DNA from: Selaginella moellendorffii
Taxonomy: Eukaryota > Streptophyta > Lycopodiopsida > Selaginellales > Selaginellaceae
Direction of reading: 5' to 3'
Assembly: GCF_000143415.4 (NCBI RefSeq)
Contig: NW_003314278.1
Location: forward strand, 2,134,404-2,198,403
Length of the DNA: 64,000 bases
Made by a program: the position numbers and the translations under genes
Shown: positions 33,534-45,904 of the stretch, piece after piece
Position numbering within the stretch: position 1 is the stretch's first letter
Layout of the letters: each line of letters begins with the position of its first letter
The notes under the pieces: model-generated
Seen by the model: the letters and a program-made list of their open reading frames with translations, nothing else
Databases searched by the model: none
What the model was told of the DNA's origin: nothing

Positions 33534-34500
33534 CCACCAAGGTAGGGATATGGTGTCCAAGAAAGTGAGAGTGTGGCTGATCCTGCAAGGATCCACCTCC
33601 CCAAATTTTGAGGTGTTAAGTGAGTGCTCCAGTATCAGTTTGAAATTTCTTTGAAAGCTTCTTCTCATTTGCGAATCTTGACACCACAAATAGTGATGCG
33701 GAGCTCGCAATCCCCACTGACTCGCCCATGTGGCTGGCCAGTTGGAAGGGTTCTCATACAGGCTCATGAGGGCAGTCGGTGGGGTTTGGGAACTCTGCAT
33801 GACTGCTCATGGGATCAAGATTTGTGTCATGGTGTTAGGAAGCTGTCAATCTGAGCCAGAGTTCCTTCGGCGTCTTCGTGTTCTCCATGAGCAAGTGACG
33901 CAGAAAGTAGCAGCCTTCATGGCCAACTTCCCAGTGTCTACTGTTGAGTGTGATATGTGCTACCTTTCTCAAGACTGAGGGAAGAGATCAATCGTTTTTG
34001 TAATAGAAACTTGTTTTTGTAAAGCACATCCTAGTAGCGTGATATAGATTCACAAGCAAGATTAGCAGCCTGGCAGTGGGGCTTTCGCTCTTGGTAACTT
34101 TCTTTTCTCGACTCCTTTGGATGACAAGCAGATGAAGATCACACGTCCAGGGAATGTTTTGTATCTGCTATAAATGAGATCTGTCCGGCCGATCATGTGA
34201 GTGTTTTTTTGAGTTCTTTTCTTATGAACGACCAACGCCAATGTTTCCAGCAAAATATCGCTGCGATAGAGAAGGAAAATATTTTCAGGAGAAGTTTTAC
34301 AACTTTGAAAAGCTCGAATCACACGACAAAAATGCAGGTGAATCTATCTTCTTGTTCTCGATCAATGCATTTTACTGGCTTTCTAGTTCTCGAATGATTC
34401 GTGCTGTGTTTGGACAGGCAAATGAAGATCACATGTCCGGGAAATGTTTTCTATCAGAAGATGTTCGAAAGGAAAAGGGAGTTATTCAAAAGTCGTAGAG
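33534..34500 (+). other. Unassigned flank with two small ORFs
   Basis: It starts with CCAC, the second copy of the putative target duplication. Frames 33730-33978 (82 codons) and 34241-34498 (85 codons) are open, but I recognise neither. A segment around GAAGATCACA(C/T)GTCC is duplicated at about 34131 and 34422. Base composition is higher in G/C than the gypsy relic that follows, so this may be a gene fragment. Confidence 0.3.
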
Positions 34501-37230
34501 TCCTTGGGAGTGTGAACCTCATATTGTGATGAAGTCGAATAAGAGTATTCATTTCTGCATCAATTATCGTTTATTAAATGAAATAACAATTTTGGATGTG
34601 TACACTCTTCCTCACATTGCTGATCTTTTGGATCATTTAGGGAGAAGCCATTGGTTCACCAAGTTAGATCTTTCTTTTGGGTACTAGCAAGTACTAATGG
34701 CCGAAAAACATATTCCTAATACGATTTTTCGTATACCATTTGGTTTATACAAGTTCTTGGTGATGCCATTTAATTTAAATAATGCTTCAACAACTTTCCA
34801 GTGGATGATGGATAAGGTTATTTGCGATATGCTAGAGATGACTACTGACTTTATTGATGATATATTAATCCACTCAAAGGGGATATAGGAGGAACATGTT
34901 CGTGATGTTCGTAAAGTGTTGGACCAGTTATGGGAAGTTAATTTAAAGTTGAAACGGTTGAAGTGCATATTTGGGTCCAAAGGTACAACTTATTTTGGGT
35001 ATTATATTTTTTATGAGAGTTTGCAAATTGATCTTAACAAATTTGTGGCTATTATAAAGTTCCCTACTCCAAAGTGTGTAAATGATGTACAGTGCTCCTT
35101 AGGCAAGGTGTAATATCTTAATCATTTTGTTGATCATCTTTCTGATTGCACTACACCATTGTGACTGTTATTAAAGTCGTTAACATCATCTTTCATTTGG
35201 TCTATAGACTATGAGTAGGTGTTTATAGATTTTAAAGAGCTATTGACGATTCCTTCGATTTTAGTGTATCCTAATTATACTCAACCTTTCATTTTGCACG
35301 TGGATGCTGTTGATATCGGTCTTGAAAGTGTGTTGATGCAAAAGAGCCTGAGTGTGCTTGGTCAGCACCATCCCATTGTATATATTAGTTATACATTACA
35401 ACTAGTGGAGTTGAACTAATCCACAATAAAGGAGTGTTTAGTAGCAGTTTCAAGTTTTGAGAAATTTCATCTATATTTACATGGTTCTCGAATATTATTA
35501 GAAGGTGATCATATTGCAATTACTTTATTATTGAAATTAAAGAACTTAGTTGGTCATACTGCTCGGTAAACTTTGAAGCTTCAGATATATGATTTTGATA
35601 TTGTTGGGGAGTTCTATGTTTGATGTTAATGCCCTTTTTCGAGCTCCTTTTCCTTCTTCACTCTGTTCTCATGTTTTTTACGACCTAATTGTTCCAACAT
35701 TTGTGGAGTTTCTAGATGAGGATTCTGTGCTATCAACAGTTGTTGTACTTGATATTCAATGTCCACAAGGTGTAAAGTAGGATTTACCTTCTCTTAATGA
35801 GATTCATGAGGCTCAAAAGATTGAGTTGTGGATTCGAAGGCTTTACAATGGGTTTAAGAATCTTGCATCACTTGATGATAGCTTGCCATTTTAGCATTTA
35901 CATTCTCAATATCACCTTGAGGATAGTTTTCTTTATTTTCTGGGGACAGATCCTGATGATAATTTATGGTTGGTGGTGCTTTCAATCTTTATTCTATGCT
36001 TTCTCCATGCCTACCATAATTTTCCTATTCTAGATGGGTATATAGAATATTACTATGTGACCAAGAAGTTGCATAGGTCTTTTTATTTGTAGTGCATGTG
36101 ATCATAGGATGAGTTTTGAATATACTGTCACTATGGCTATTGGCTGGAAATGCGACGTGATGTTATTTGGTATGTGCATAATTGTGTTTAGTGCGAAGCT
36201 CGTAATATTCCCCCTTGTGATACGGAAGGATGGTTGGAGTTAATTGCAATTTCCTATCTATTTAAGTTAGTAGCGTTTGATTTTATAGAATTTTTTCCAC
36301 AATCAACTATTAGTAATGGGTATGTCATTATTGCTTCTGACTACTTGACTCACTAAGTGGAAGTCAATGCTCTTGCTAGTGTATTTACAACTACTATTAG
36401 ATACTTCCTTTTCAATTAAGTGGTGTTCCAGCATTCCTGTCTGGAGTAGATTCTTTCGGATAATAGTCCTGTACTTATGGTTGAGGCATTTCATATTTTG
36501 ACGTCTCGGTTGGGGATATACCACACTTTCACCAACGCTTATCATCCACAGTCAAATGGTTTTGTGGAACAGCTCGTTTAGACCTTCAAAGGGATGATCG
36601 CAAAGTATATAAATTTTCAGCATTTGGATTGGGATGGTTATTTGCCATCTTTTCAGTATGTGTATATTATAGAGGTGCAAAATTCTATTGGTGCTTCACC
36701 ATATAAACTCTTATATAATCATAATCTAATATTGCCAATGGAGTTGGGTTTACTTTCATGATTGCCATGGGCTACTAATGCTAAGTCGTGGGATTAATAT
36801 TCGATGAGCATTTTTCCACTTATCCAAGTAAAGTCTATCGAATATTTAGGCTATGTACAAGTGGAATAACAATGATGTTACAACTCTCATCATCATCCAT
36901 TTACGGAGTACAAAATGGATTTCTTGGTATTAGTCCATTTTTCCCATCTTACAGTATATGGTTTATCTAAAGGGCTCCTTGCTTAGTGAAAAGGTCTATA
37001 TCATGTGTTGTGGCAAGTTGGACTGTAAGTTTATAAGGTTCAGCATGACATCTAGCAAGCCAATCCTTTAGAAATTGTGCATGTACAATGGCTAAAATAC
37101 TTTGTACAAAGTGATCAAGAACAATTGACACCACTTATAGATCCATTGATGCCTCCTCCTAATGTTCTTTTAGATCTCAACCCATCCACAAAAGAACTCT
37201 AATGGTCTTTCATCATTATATAAATTAGAG
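34500..37230 (+). pseudogene. Decayed Ty3/gypsy pol (reverse transcriptase, RNase H, integrase)
   Basis: Broken frames in order: RT N-terminal block (CINYRLLNE, KLDLSFGY), RT core at 34697-34888 (FRIPFGLYKFLVMPF and FIDDILIHSKG, the Y/F-x-D-D box), connection at 34916-35113, RNase H start at 35219-35419 (PFILHVDA), and integrase zinc-binding and core pieces at about 36120-36730 (MRRDV.WYVHNCV, SDYLTH, YHPQSNG). Many stops and frameshifts; no function expected. Order matches the gypsy arrangement RT-RH-IN. Confidence 0.75.
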
Positions 37231-37712
37231 TTTTTGGGCTAATGAATATACACATTTCTTGTATTCTCTTTTCGCACTTATATAGCTTCATTTAAATAAT
37301 TGAAAAAAAATTATACTAATATAAATGAAAGTAACTGTTCTTCTTGACAAGTTCTAGATGCCCATCTTAGAAGCTCACCACTACCTATATTGATACCACA
37401 ATGCTGTCTATAAGAGTTTCTTGGGCTTTACTAGATCCAGGTTTGCAATTGCTGACAAAAAGTTCCAACTTGGAAAAAAGAGTTATTCCATCTAAGAAAA
37501 GGAGAGAGAAATATATAATTCCTCTATGTCACTCAGATCATCAGGAGCCATCTGAATTTGCGGTCCTCTGCCCAAAATTCGCAATGCTCAATGGATGATG
37601 CGCCATTGATGAATCTCTGCCTTTAATAGTGAAAAAATTTGAAATCAACACGTGGCAATATATGGCGCGGCCGCGTAGAAGGAAAGAACCCTAAAAGGAG
37701 TTTCCTCAATAT
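37231..37712. other. Gypsy end and upstream region of the MFT-like gene
   Basis: 37230-37290 resembles the LTR-edge segment near 12390-12447. The rest should hold the promoter of the next gene; no certain TATA box. Confidence 0.35.
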
Positions 37713-38603
37713 ATGGAGCAGCCAGAGAGCAGACACCGCGAGGACGTGAATGCGCTGGATCCGCTCATCCTGGGCGGGATCATCCCGGACGTGGTGGACG
37801 ATTTCGTGCCGTGCTGCGAGATGGCGGTCTACTACGGTAAGGATCAGGTCACAAACGGGTGCGAGCTCGCACCCTTTGCCACAAGTTCGCCCCCAAACGT
37901 GCAGATCGCCGGGAACTTCGATGATGGCTCTCTCTTCACGCTGGTAAAGCTCCCTTCCTCGCTCTTTCTCGCGATTCTTCTAGGCCTGGGTATAGTCGCA
38001 TTCTTTGCTGGAAATTTTTCTAAAAGAGATCGTGCTTCTCTATTCAGGTGATGACGGATCCTGATGCTCCAAGTCCGGCTGAGCCATCACTGGGGGAATA
38101 TCTTCACTGGTAAGCAGCAGCAAAGCAGCGCGGCTTTATGCCAGAATCATCACTTCCACTAAAACGAAGAGCCGTAGAAAACAATAGAAAGAAAAATCTC
38201 ACGCTTTCCTTGGTAGGCTGGTGACTGATATTCCCGGAGGAACAGATCCAAGCAAAGGTAAGCCGCATTTCTTTCCTCCATGCGCGAGCGAGAAAATAAA
38301 ATCTACACAAAAGAGAGTGATAGTTTTTCTCGACGAGCAACTACTATTTGAGCGCACTAATGCATTCGTTGCTTTGGTCTGTGTTCCTCGTTGACAGGGA
38401 AAGGGGTGCTGCCATATGAGAGACCAAAGCCACCAGCAGGCACGCACAGGTACACGTTTTGTTTATTCAAGCAAAGCAGGCCCATGATGGCACTCGCGCC
38501 CGTCATCCGGAGCAACTTTAGCACCAAATGCTTCGCTCAAGAGCACGGCCTGGGCCTCGCAGTCGCAGCGCTGTATTTCAAAGCACAAGGCATGGAGCCA
38601 TAA
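37713..38603 (+). CDS. MFT: PEBP family protein, MOTHER OF FT AND TFL1 type
   Basis: Four exons: 37713-37943, 38048-38109, 38217-38257 and 38398-38603. They give 179 residues, close to the usual 170-180. All junctions are GT-AG, and the exon sizes 62 and 41 nt are the classic plant FT/TFL1/MFT pattern. Conserved features in order: DPLILGGIIPDVVDDFVPC, QVTNGCEL, VMTDPDAPSP (ligand-pocket DPDAPSP), EYLHWLVTDIPGG, GTHRYTFCLFKQ and a C-terminal FSTKCFAQEHGLGLAVAALYF. The family acts in the cytosol and nucleus as bZIP-partner regulators; MFT members govern seed or spore-related and ABA responses. MFT is the lineage known in lycophytes and bryophytes, which is why I prefer it to FT or TFL1. Confidence 0.9.
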
Positions 38604-40016
38604 CAACTTGTAAGTGTCTACATGAACAGTGTAAGTTGCAAGCTTGTCTCCCAAAGTTTTCTTTTTTTACTAAGTTTTTCGTGCTCTTTTGCCCGACGAG
38701 CTACTGTGTGTGTCGATCCAGCTGGTGCTTGACGATTTACAGCGCACGCAGGAAAGCTCGAGCTTATCCGCAGTTTTGTTCCAGGAGAGGATTCAGGGAG
38801 CTCTCTTACCAATAAGTAACGAGGACGAAAAAGTGAAAGAAGTTTGGCTTTGGGTGGTAGCAGTAAAGCCGGGGGTCTCTTTTCGCAGCTCTCAGCCTCG
38901 GAGAGGAACTTGTTCCTGATCGTGTCTTGCTGCTCCAACTTGTTTCTGCGCGGAAGCTGCTGCGCAGAGATTTGATCCAGCACGCAGAATGCGACTTACA
39001 TTGTACACTGACAGGATTTTGCTTTTTCGACATCAAATCGCGCGGGACGAGCTAGCTATTCTTCTGCTACTTCGTCGTATTTGCTACTACAAGAGCACGA
39101 CGGATCACTGTTTGGATCACTGTTCAGAGAGGGGAAAAATGCAATTTTCCTGTTGTTTGTGCGATTTTTAAGTTTGGATAGAGCTTCCATTCTTTTGTCT
39201 CGTAGATCTTAGACCAGTTGGTAAAGCTTACACATTTTTTATAAGCGTCTGGATAGAACTGTATGTACATAAATTTATGGTCGCTGGCCAGAAAAGAACG
39301 CGCCAGCTAAAGAGAAGGGGATAGAGATTGACAAAAAGCACTCACCCCTTAAAAAAAAAAAAAAAAGGGGAGAAAAGGACTATGGCGGCTACTGCTACTA
39401 CCGCTACTTTTGCCTGGCAAAACACTACTCGCTCTAACAGGAAGGACGGGAGATCCATCACCAAGTTGGCCTTTAACAAAACAAAGCCTTCTTCCTGGTG
39501 GGAGGGACTCTCCATAGCTACGCTCCACTCTAACCATGCCTGTCTAGAGAACAAACACTACTTCCTAGTGCACTGCAAGCAAAGCAAAGGATCGCTTTGC
39601 TCGGAGAGCTTTTCCACTCTCCTGCTTACTTACTACTCTATACTGAAGGAAAGGTACCGGAAAGGAAAAAAAACGGAGGAAAAAAGAGAAGACTCGACGT
39701 AGGGATGACTCCTGCTCCTCTAGCTACCTATGTAGTATTTACATAGTAGCGTAATCGTAATGCTCACCTCGGAGGAGATCCCCGCTGGTTGCGATGGGGA
39801 TCTCAGACTCACCATTGTTGGAACTTTGGAACTTTTGAGAGTGGTGGTAACCAGCCAGCAGCAGCAGCAGCAGCGCTCTCTCTAGTTGTTGCTCCAGAGG
39901 ATCACTCGTATCCTCGTGTCCTGTTGTTGACGTTGTTTTGTTAGTTGTATCCTCCTCGATACTAGTTGCTGGCTTTCCACAGCCCCAGTCTAGTAGTACT
40001 GTGCGTGGTCGTACTG

Positions 40017-40055
<39 letters not shown>

Positions 40056-40110
40056 ACTTTGCTAGAGTGGTTCTTCTCGGCAGCCAAGAGCAGCAGCAGC
40101 TGTTCGTTGC
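38604..40110. other. Intergenic region, MFT to ERF gene
   Basis: Probably the 3' UTR of the MFT-like gene, then the 3' UTR of the minus-strand ERF gene. The plus-strand frame 39328-39702 follows a poly-A tract and has no recognisable domain; I do not call it a gene. Confidence 0.4.
40018..40053 (+). repeat. (TAG)12 microsatellite
   Basis: Perfect trinucleotide repeat, likely in the 3' UTR of the ERF gene. Confidence 0.9.
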
Positions 40111-41823
40111 TTAGAAGGGACGGCGGAGGCGATGAACATCCCAGGAGAGATCCTCAAGCTCGATGCTTGGAGCGTTTGTGAGCAGATTATCAATGTCCGC
40201 CCACACGTTGCCACCACTGGCGGTGGTGGCGACGGAGCTATTCACCAGTGATCCGGCCCCCGGCGATAATAATTCTTCGCTACACACCACAGACGCGAGA
40301 GCTTTTTCTCCTCTAGAGCCCGCGAGCTCGAGGAGAGAGCCTGCGTCGGTGGTAGTGGTGGTTGTTGAAAAATTATCGGGGGTAGCCATCGCACGGTGAT
40401 AGCAGCTGTCGCCATCGCCAGTAGTAGTACTCGTTGGGGAGACGCAAGGAGCGCTTGCGTAGCCGGCTCCTGTTCTTGCCGTCGCTGTTCTTAGTGATGT
40501 TGTAGCTAGCACCTCCTTGTTGACTGGAATCGCTTCCACGAGGTCCTCCTCCGCTACGTCCTTCTGAGCCTTAACTTTAGCCGCTGCTGTCGTTGGTTTG
40601 GATGCATCCAGCTTCGATGCAGTCTGCTGAGAAATCGCCTGTAGTTTCGCTTCTAGAGTCGATTGAAACGTCGTACTACTTCCTCCTCCTCCTTGATCTT
40701 GTCCACTCCACCCGGACTTACTTGCTTCTTGCTGCTGTGCACGATATATATGTTGAATCTGTGGAAAGTTGAGGCGTGCATACTCGCCTCTCAACTTGTA
40801 AGCTGCCTGGTCATACGCGTAGGCTGCGTCTTCGGCCGTGTCAAACGTTCCTAGCCAGAGCCTGGTTCGGTTCCTCGGCAGGCGGATCTCCGCCACCCAC
40901 TTCCCCCAGTGCCGCTGCCTCACTCCTCTATACAGCTTCGAGGGCCCGACTCCAAGCCTGCGATCCTTGCTTACGTGCTTCATGGACTGGCCCCTCGGGC
41001 TCAGGTTCAAAGTCTCACTCCAGTATCTAAGCTGCTGCTGCTGTTGCTGATGGTTTAGTAGCTGGGAGTTTTTCCGATCAGCTGCTTGGTGGTGGTGCTG
41101 TTGTTGTTGCTGCTGCTGTTGTTGATGTGTCTGCTGTTGATGAAATAAGACGTGATTCTGTCTTTGATGCATGAGTAGCATCTGTTGTTGCTGCTGCTGA
41201 CCCCATGCTCGAATCTGCTCGAGCTGTGACGCTCCTTCCTCATGGATCGCTTGCGTCATGAAAAGTGGAGCTCGAGCGATGCTCTCGGGGTACCAAGGCG
41301 GAACCTCTGGTGCTCCAGACGTGGACGTCGGTGACAAGACCATTGTTGGCCCGCTCGCTCCAACGAAATGATCGCAAGCGGCCGCCGGAAGAGGAACCTG
41401 CTGGTGTGGGACGGGCCAGACGCCAGCCCCACCCGCGATTCCAACGTTTCCGGCTTGAGCTCTCGAGGGAGACGGTGTCGTGGATCCCGCAGTGGAGGTG
41501 TCGAACACGTCGCCACTGCTCGAGGAGCTAGCTCCAACATTAAGCTGATGATGATGGTGGTGATAGAGTGGCGGCGACGGCTGTTGTTGTTGGTAACCGT
41601 GGAACCCCTCAGCAACATAGCCGGCTCCTTCTTCTTCGTACGACGAGGAACTTGACGACGAGTCGGAGCTGTCCGGAAGCTCCAATCGTGCTAGAGCTTC
41701 CACATTGTCAAAGTGCTCCAACGTTCTCGCGAGGTCCCCGTCGAACGCAAACTCCCGGTCGAATCTAGCTGCGATGGGTAACTCGGCGGTAGCTGTTGCC
41801 ATGCTCGCGGAATTTCTTGCCAT
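40111..41823 (-). CDS. AP2/ERF transcription factor, DREB A-6 (RAP2.4-like)
   Basis: An intronless 570-codon frame starting at ATG 41823-41821. One AP2 domain lies at about residues 300-357: [19 protein letters not shown] and [25 protein letters not shown], ending ARLNFPQ. The conserved stretch just before it ([29 protein letters not shown]) and the [23 protein letters not shown] form are typical of the RAP2.4 group of DREB A-6. A nuclear DNA-binding role at DRE/GCC-like elements is expected. Flanking regions are low complexity: polyQ and QH runs (about residues 205-265) and Ser/Thr/Ala tracts. The C-terminus has an acidic [11 protein letters not shown] motif that may activate transcription. 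The protein is longer than seed-plant homologues (about 330-350 aa) because of these tracts. Confidence 0.88.
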   Translation of the reverse strand: MARNSASMATATAELPIAARFDREFAFDGDLARTLEHFDNVEALARLELPDSSDSSSSSSSYEEEGAGYVAEGFHGYQQQQPSPPLYHHHHHQLNVGASSSSSGDVFDTSTAGSTTPSPSRAQAGNVGIAGGAGVWPVPHQQVPLPAAACDHFVGASGPTMVLSPTSTSGAPEVPPWYPESIARAPLFMTQAIHEEGASQLEQIRAWGQQQQQQMLLMHQRQNHVLFHQQQTHQQQQQQQQQHHHQAADRKNSQLLNHQQQQQQLRYWSETLNLSPRGQSMKHVSKDRRLGVGPSKLYRGVRQRHWGKWVAEIRLPRNRTRLWLGTFDTAEDAAYAYDQAAYKLRGEYARLNFPQIQHIYRAQQQEASKSGWSGQDQGGGGSSTTFQSTLEAKLQAISQQTASKLDASKPTTAAAKVKAQKDVAEEDLVEAIPVNKEVLATTSLRTATARTGAGYASAPCVSPTSTTTGDGDSCYHRAMATPDNFSTTTTTTDAGSLLELAGSRGEKALASVVCSEELLSPGAGSLVNSSVATTASGGNVWADIDNLLTNAPSIELEDLSWDVHRLRRPF

Positions 41824-43786
41824 ACACTACGCTGCCAACTGGATTTGTACGTTGGCTGATGATCTAAGGTTGGTTCTTCTGTGGCGACTGGCTTACTTGC
41901 GAAGCAAAGAAGAAGATCTTCTAAGGGAAGGGGAAAGAAGGAAGGCTTGCGAGAAATGGAAGGAAAGAAGAGCTGCTTGAGAAGTATGGAGAGAAAAGAA
42001 GATGAGCCTTGAAGATCTATGGATTTTAGTAGAAGAAACGAGGAGATCCTGGTCTGGGATGTAAGCAGGCACTCTACCAACTTGTAAGCTTGTGACTTGT
42101 ACAAGGCAATGCAGCAAGAAGCGCAAGCAAATGAAGATGAGGTATATATGTGCGAGAGGATCAGTGAGAAGTCGGGTGCTTTTCCTTTTTTCTTTGCAGG
42201 ATCTAAGAAACGGAGCTAAGCACAAGGGATGGAGTCCAGAGGAAAGCGGAGAAAAGAAGCTCCTCAGATGGGAGGCTACGCAGGGGCTACTAGACTAATC
42301 AAAGACGAGCAAGGAAAAAAAAAGGGATGGAGGAGCTTTGATGCATCCAGGGACAGGAAAGAGAGCCTAGAGGTCAACAGAGCTACAAGGATTTTCAATA
42401 CGGAGGCTGCGAATTAGGAAGGGAGGAGGAAAAAGAAGAGAAATCTCTCTCTTGGCTGGGTCACAGATTCTCACACCAAATGCAAGGATGGAAGAATGCC
42501 ATGGCAAGCATACAGACCTAAAACTCGTCGTCGACGCCGCGGGCGGTAGAATGCCTGCCAAGATCTCAGATAGGAAGCATGAAAGGGATCTGGAGATGCC
42601 AGGGAAGGAATTGGGAGTGTATTGTCAGTCGCCGCCACAGATCATTCCTCGAGCGCCGCCAAAAAATCGCTCTCTCGCCGCCTTCTCTTCCTCCTCTTCT
42701 TCTTCCGCTTCCACGAATTTCTGGCTATGGAGGAGATCGTATAAAAGCACCCCTTAACCTCGGAGGGTTTAATTGCCACGTCACCAAGTTAGTGACTAAG
42801 CCACGATTTAGGTCAGTGCGTATCAGGACACCTGTCAGGCGGGAAGAGTGACGTGCCGGTGTGGCCGCCACCACCAACCGGTGTATACCGGTGGACATAC
42901 ATTGCGGGCGCCGTATGTTTACTGATGTGACAAATTGGATTCTTGCGTATTGTCTGCTTGCTCACGTATAGCAATCCGCCGCGTGTCCTTTCTAGAAGTT
43001 GACTCAATCGCGACATGACGCGTGTCCGCGGGATTAGCGCGGCTTGAGCACCTGTTCCGCAAGATAAGATCCATGTCTGGGACGGGACGGGGGAGATGGT
43101 GGGACAGATGGCGCGTTCCCATTTGCGGGAGGACTTCCACAGGTACAGTTAGGGCGACTAGAAAACACACGCAATGTGGTTGGGAACTGACGCGTGGCGA
43201 TCACTTTGTGTGGCTATGGTGGGAAGTTTATCTCAACGTCCATGCTATGGTTCCATTTAGTGTCGATCACGCGTTTCCATTTGCTATGGTGTTTTATATC
43301 ATGTAGTTGACAAAATATGAGGCCATTAGAAGGTAAGAAGTTTGAGGCGTGTCCTTGTTTCTCTGCCACACACCCCAGGAGATGACAGCCAAATGGGGAC
43401 AAAAGGCCGAGCTCTAGCGATGGCGACCCAAGAGGGTCAGGAGGAATGGAAGAAGGCTCATTGCACGATGGATGAATGATAGAGTCACAACACACACACT
43501 AATCGGGACAAACAGGAGAATTCTGGGCATAAACAAGCTAAAGTGTGTGTTTTAAAATCAATGCCGTGAGAGGGAGTATTTGTTTTTAACAATGATCGAT
43601 TAAAGACTAGACGAAGAGTGGGACAAATCACATGCGTTGGAGGTATGTGTGATCGTGATCCGCCCGGAAACTTTTGCTAATCAGCGAGCACTGGAGATTG
43701 ATGTGATCGACATCGTGCTGGTACTAACTTACTGTGGATGGATCACTCTCTCCAGATAAAAAATGGTGATACTATCATACAAGGAA
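41824..43786. other. Intergenic region, ERF gene to PPR gene
   Basis: Includes the ERF promoter and 5' UTR (a TATA-like ATATATA on the minus strand near 42141-42150). A TATAAAAG at about 42735 faces plus but no plus-strand gene follows. No supported ORF. Confidence 0.4.
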
Positions 43787-45904
43787 CTATCGATAAAGTC
43801 CGCCCAAGATCACTGGAGATTGATCGAGCTTGGTCTTGCGTCTCATCGCCTTCCGGATAACTAAAACGTCGTCTTTGCTGCCAGCCTCGGCATAGAGATG
43901 GGAGAGGAGTACGTACGGAGACTCGGCATCCACGCCGGCCTGGACGAAGAAGCCGGCGGCTCGGTTACCTCGCCGTACATCGCCGTGGCTCCGGCAAGCG
44001 CCCAGCAGCGCCATCCAAGCCTCGTAGTTTGGCTCGAATGGCATCGAGTTGACGAGCTCCTCGGCCTCCACGAGTCTCCCACTCCGCGCGAGGAGATCCG
44101 TGAGGCAGACATAGTGATCGTAGATGGGAGTGAGGCCATAGTCGCAGGAGATCGAGTGGAAGTAGCCCCTAGCTCGGTGGAGGAGCCCGGCGTGGCTGCA
44201 GGCCGAGAGGACGTTCACGAAAGTTATGATGTCCGGGACGAGTCCCTCGAGCTCCATGGCGAGGAAGACGTCGAGCGCGGCCTCGCCGTGGCCGTTGCGA
44301 GCGAATGCCGTGAGCATTGCGTTCCAGGAGACCGAGTCCCGGACGGGCATCTGCTGAAACACGGACCAGGCGCCGGCGGCGAGGCCGGATCGACCATACA
44401 TGGTGAGCGCCGCGTTTCCCACCGCGACACTGTCCTGGAGGATCCCCGGGTGGACGATGCTGGCGATGAACGCGCTGCCTTCCTCGGCGTTCGCGATCCT
44501 GGAGCACGCATCGAAGATGGCGATGTATGTCACGGAGTCGGGGCTCACGCCATGTAAGTCCATGAGCCGGAAGACGTCCATGGCCAACTTGGTATGCCCG
44601 TTTCGGGCATAGCCCGAGATCATGGCGTTCCACGAGACAACGGCACCTTGGGCGAAGGCGTGAGAGATGGTATCTTCGAGCACGGCTCTGGCGTCGTCCA
44701 CTCGACCACTCTGTGAATATGCCGCAATCATGGAGCTGGAGGAGACTGGGTCGCGGTGGTGGATTTTGTCAAAAGCTTGCCTTGCGTCTTCCAGGGAACC
44801 ATTGACGGCGTGGGCTTGGATCATGACGTTGAGAGAGATTTGGTTGTGGCTGGGCATTCGTTGAAAGGCGAGCTTGACGCTTGCGAGACTGGCGTTGTGC
44901 GTAAGCGCTTGGAGAAGTGTGTTCCAGGAGACTATGTCTCTCTGGGGGCTGACGGTGAAAAGCACTTTAGCTTCCTCGAGAAGTCCCTTGGATGAAAAGA
45001 GCTGGATCATGGCGTTCCAGGTAAAGAGATCGCGGTGAGGCATGGTCTGGAAGAGAGCTTTCGCGTGATCAAAATGACCACCCGAGGCGTACGCTTGGAT
45101 CATCGAGTTCCAAGACGCAACGCTTCTGTGCGGCATGATATCGAAGGCCGTCTTGGCGACTTGGAAGCCTGTACTGCTGGAGAACGCAGCGATGAAAACG
45201 TTCCAGAGAACAGAATCTCTCTCGAGCATGGAGTCGAAGAGTGACTTTACGTGAGAAACATGGCCTTTGGCAGCAAATGCTTGCATCATAATCGTTCCGG
45301 CCATGAGACTGATTTCTGGAAGATTGTCAAACACTTCCTGGCAACCGTCAAGGTTAGACATATCGGCGTACGAATTCATCAACGTTGTCCAGGAGATAAA
45401 GTCGCGAGAAGGCATTTGATCAAAAAGACCTTTAGCAACGTCAAGATGCCCAGATTGGGCATGTGCCTGAATCATAACATTCCATGCGGCAGTGTTTGGC
45501 TCAGGCATCAAGTGAAACAAATCTTTTGCTTCTTCTAGTTTTCCTTTCTGTGAGAAAAATGCAATGATCGAATTCCAGGAAACCACATCTCGACTCGGCA
45601 TTCTCTCAAACGCTATCTTTGCCGACTCCAGATGCCCGTTGTGAGCATATGCACTAAGCAGAATGTTCCACGAGAACTTATTGCGTCGAGAGAGGCGATC
45701 GAACGCTGAATGGGCATGGATCGCACTTCCACAGCTGCCATACATTTGCACGACGAGATTGCCCAAGTAGAGATTGCCTTGGAGAGAGACATCGCTGAGG
45801 ACCTGGTCGTGGAGACGATGTGCCTGTGGCAACGATTTGCACTGCCGGAGGAGAGAGGCGATCGATTTCTCGTCGGAAATGTGGCTGATGGATCGCGCAA
45901 ACAT
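43787..45904 (-). CDS. PPR protein, PLS class, E-like end (705 aa)
   Basis: A single exon from ATG 45904. After about 60 residues (SLLRQCKSL..AHRLHDQVL) comes a tandem array of 31-residue S-type repeats with the consensus AHAQSGHLDVAKGLFDQMPSRD(F/V)(I/V)SWN, repeated about 16 times. A longer P/L-type section follows (MDLHGVSPDSVTYIAIFDACS, ALTMYGRSG), then the closing block HYVCLTDLLARSGRLVEAEELVNSMPFEPN.EAWMALLGACRSHGD and an E-like tail. No DYW deaminase domain is present. Such proteins bind organellar RNA and many act in C-to-U editing with a partner DYW protein. Targeting is unclear because the leader is short. Confidence 0.88.
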   Translation of the reverse strand: MFARSISHISDEKSIASLLRQCKSLPQAHRLHDQVLSDVSLQGNLYLGNLVVQMYGSCGSAIHAHSAFDRLSRRNKFSWNILLSAYAHNGHLESAKIAFERMPSRDVVSWNSIIAFFSQKGKLEEAKDLFHLMPEPNTAAWNVMIQAHAQSGHLDVAKGLFDQMPSRDFISWTTLMNSYADMSNLDGCQEVFDNLPEISLMAGTIMMQAFAAKGHVSHVKSLFDSMLERDSVLWNVFIAAFSSSTGFQVAKTAFDIMPHRSVASWNSMIQAYASGGHFDHAKALFQTMPHRDLFTWNAMIQLFSSKGLLEEAKVLFTVSPQRDIVSWNTLLQALTHNASLASVKLAFQRMPSHNQISLNVMIQAHAVNGSLEDARQAFDKIHHRDPVSSSSMIAAYSQSGRVDDARAVLEDTISHAFAQGAVVSWNAMISGYARNGHTKLAMDVFRLMDLHGVSPDSVTYIAIFDACSRIANAEEGSAFIASIVHPGILQDSVAVGNAALTMYGRSGLAAGAWSVFQQMPVRDSVSWNAMLTAFARNGHGEAALDVFLAMELEGLVPDIITFVNVLSACSHAGLLHRARGYFHSISCDYGLTPIYDHYVCLTDLLARSGRLVEAEELVNSMPFEPNYEAWMALLGACRSHGDVRRGNRAAGFFVQAGVDAESPYVLLSHLYAEAGSKDDVLVIRKAMRRKTKLDQSPVILGGLYR

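Noticed and set aside
36085-36135. Similarity of a GCATGTGATCAT segment to 54838 as a functional site
   Set aside because: It lies in a decayed gypsy integrase region and can be explained by shared retroelement ancestry.
39328-39702. 124-codon frame after a poly-A tract
   Set aside because: Low-complexity Lys/Thr-rich start, no domain, lies between the ends of two genes.
42452-42757. 101-codon plus-strand frame with a TATA-like box nearby
   Set aside because: Serine-rich low-complexity end, no recognisable domain, and the TATA box lies at its 3' end.
43898-44557. 219-codon plus-strand frame opposite the PPR gene
   Set aside because: Antisense shadow of the GC-rich PPR coding sequence; no domain of its own.
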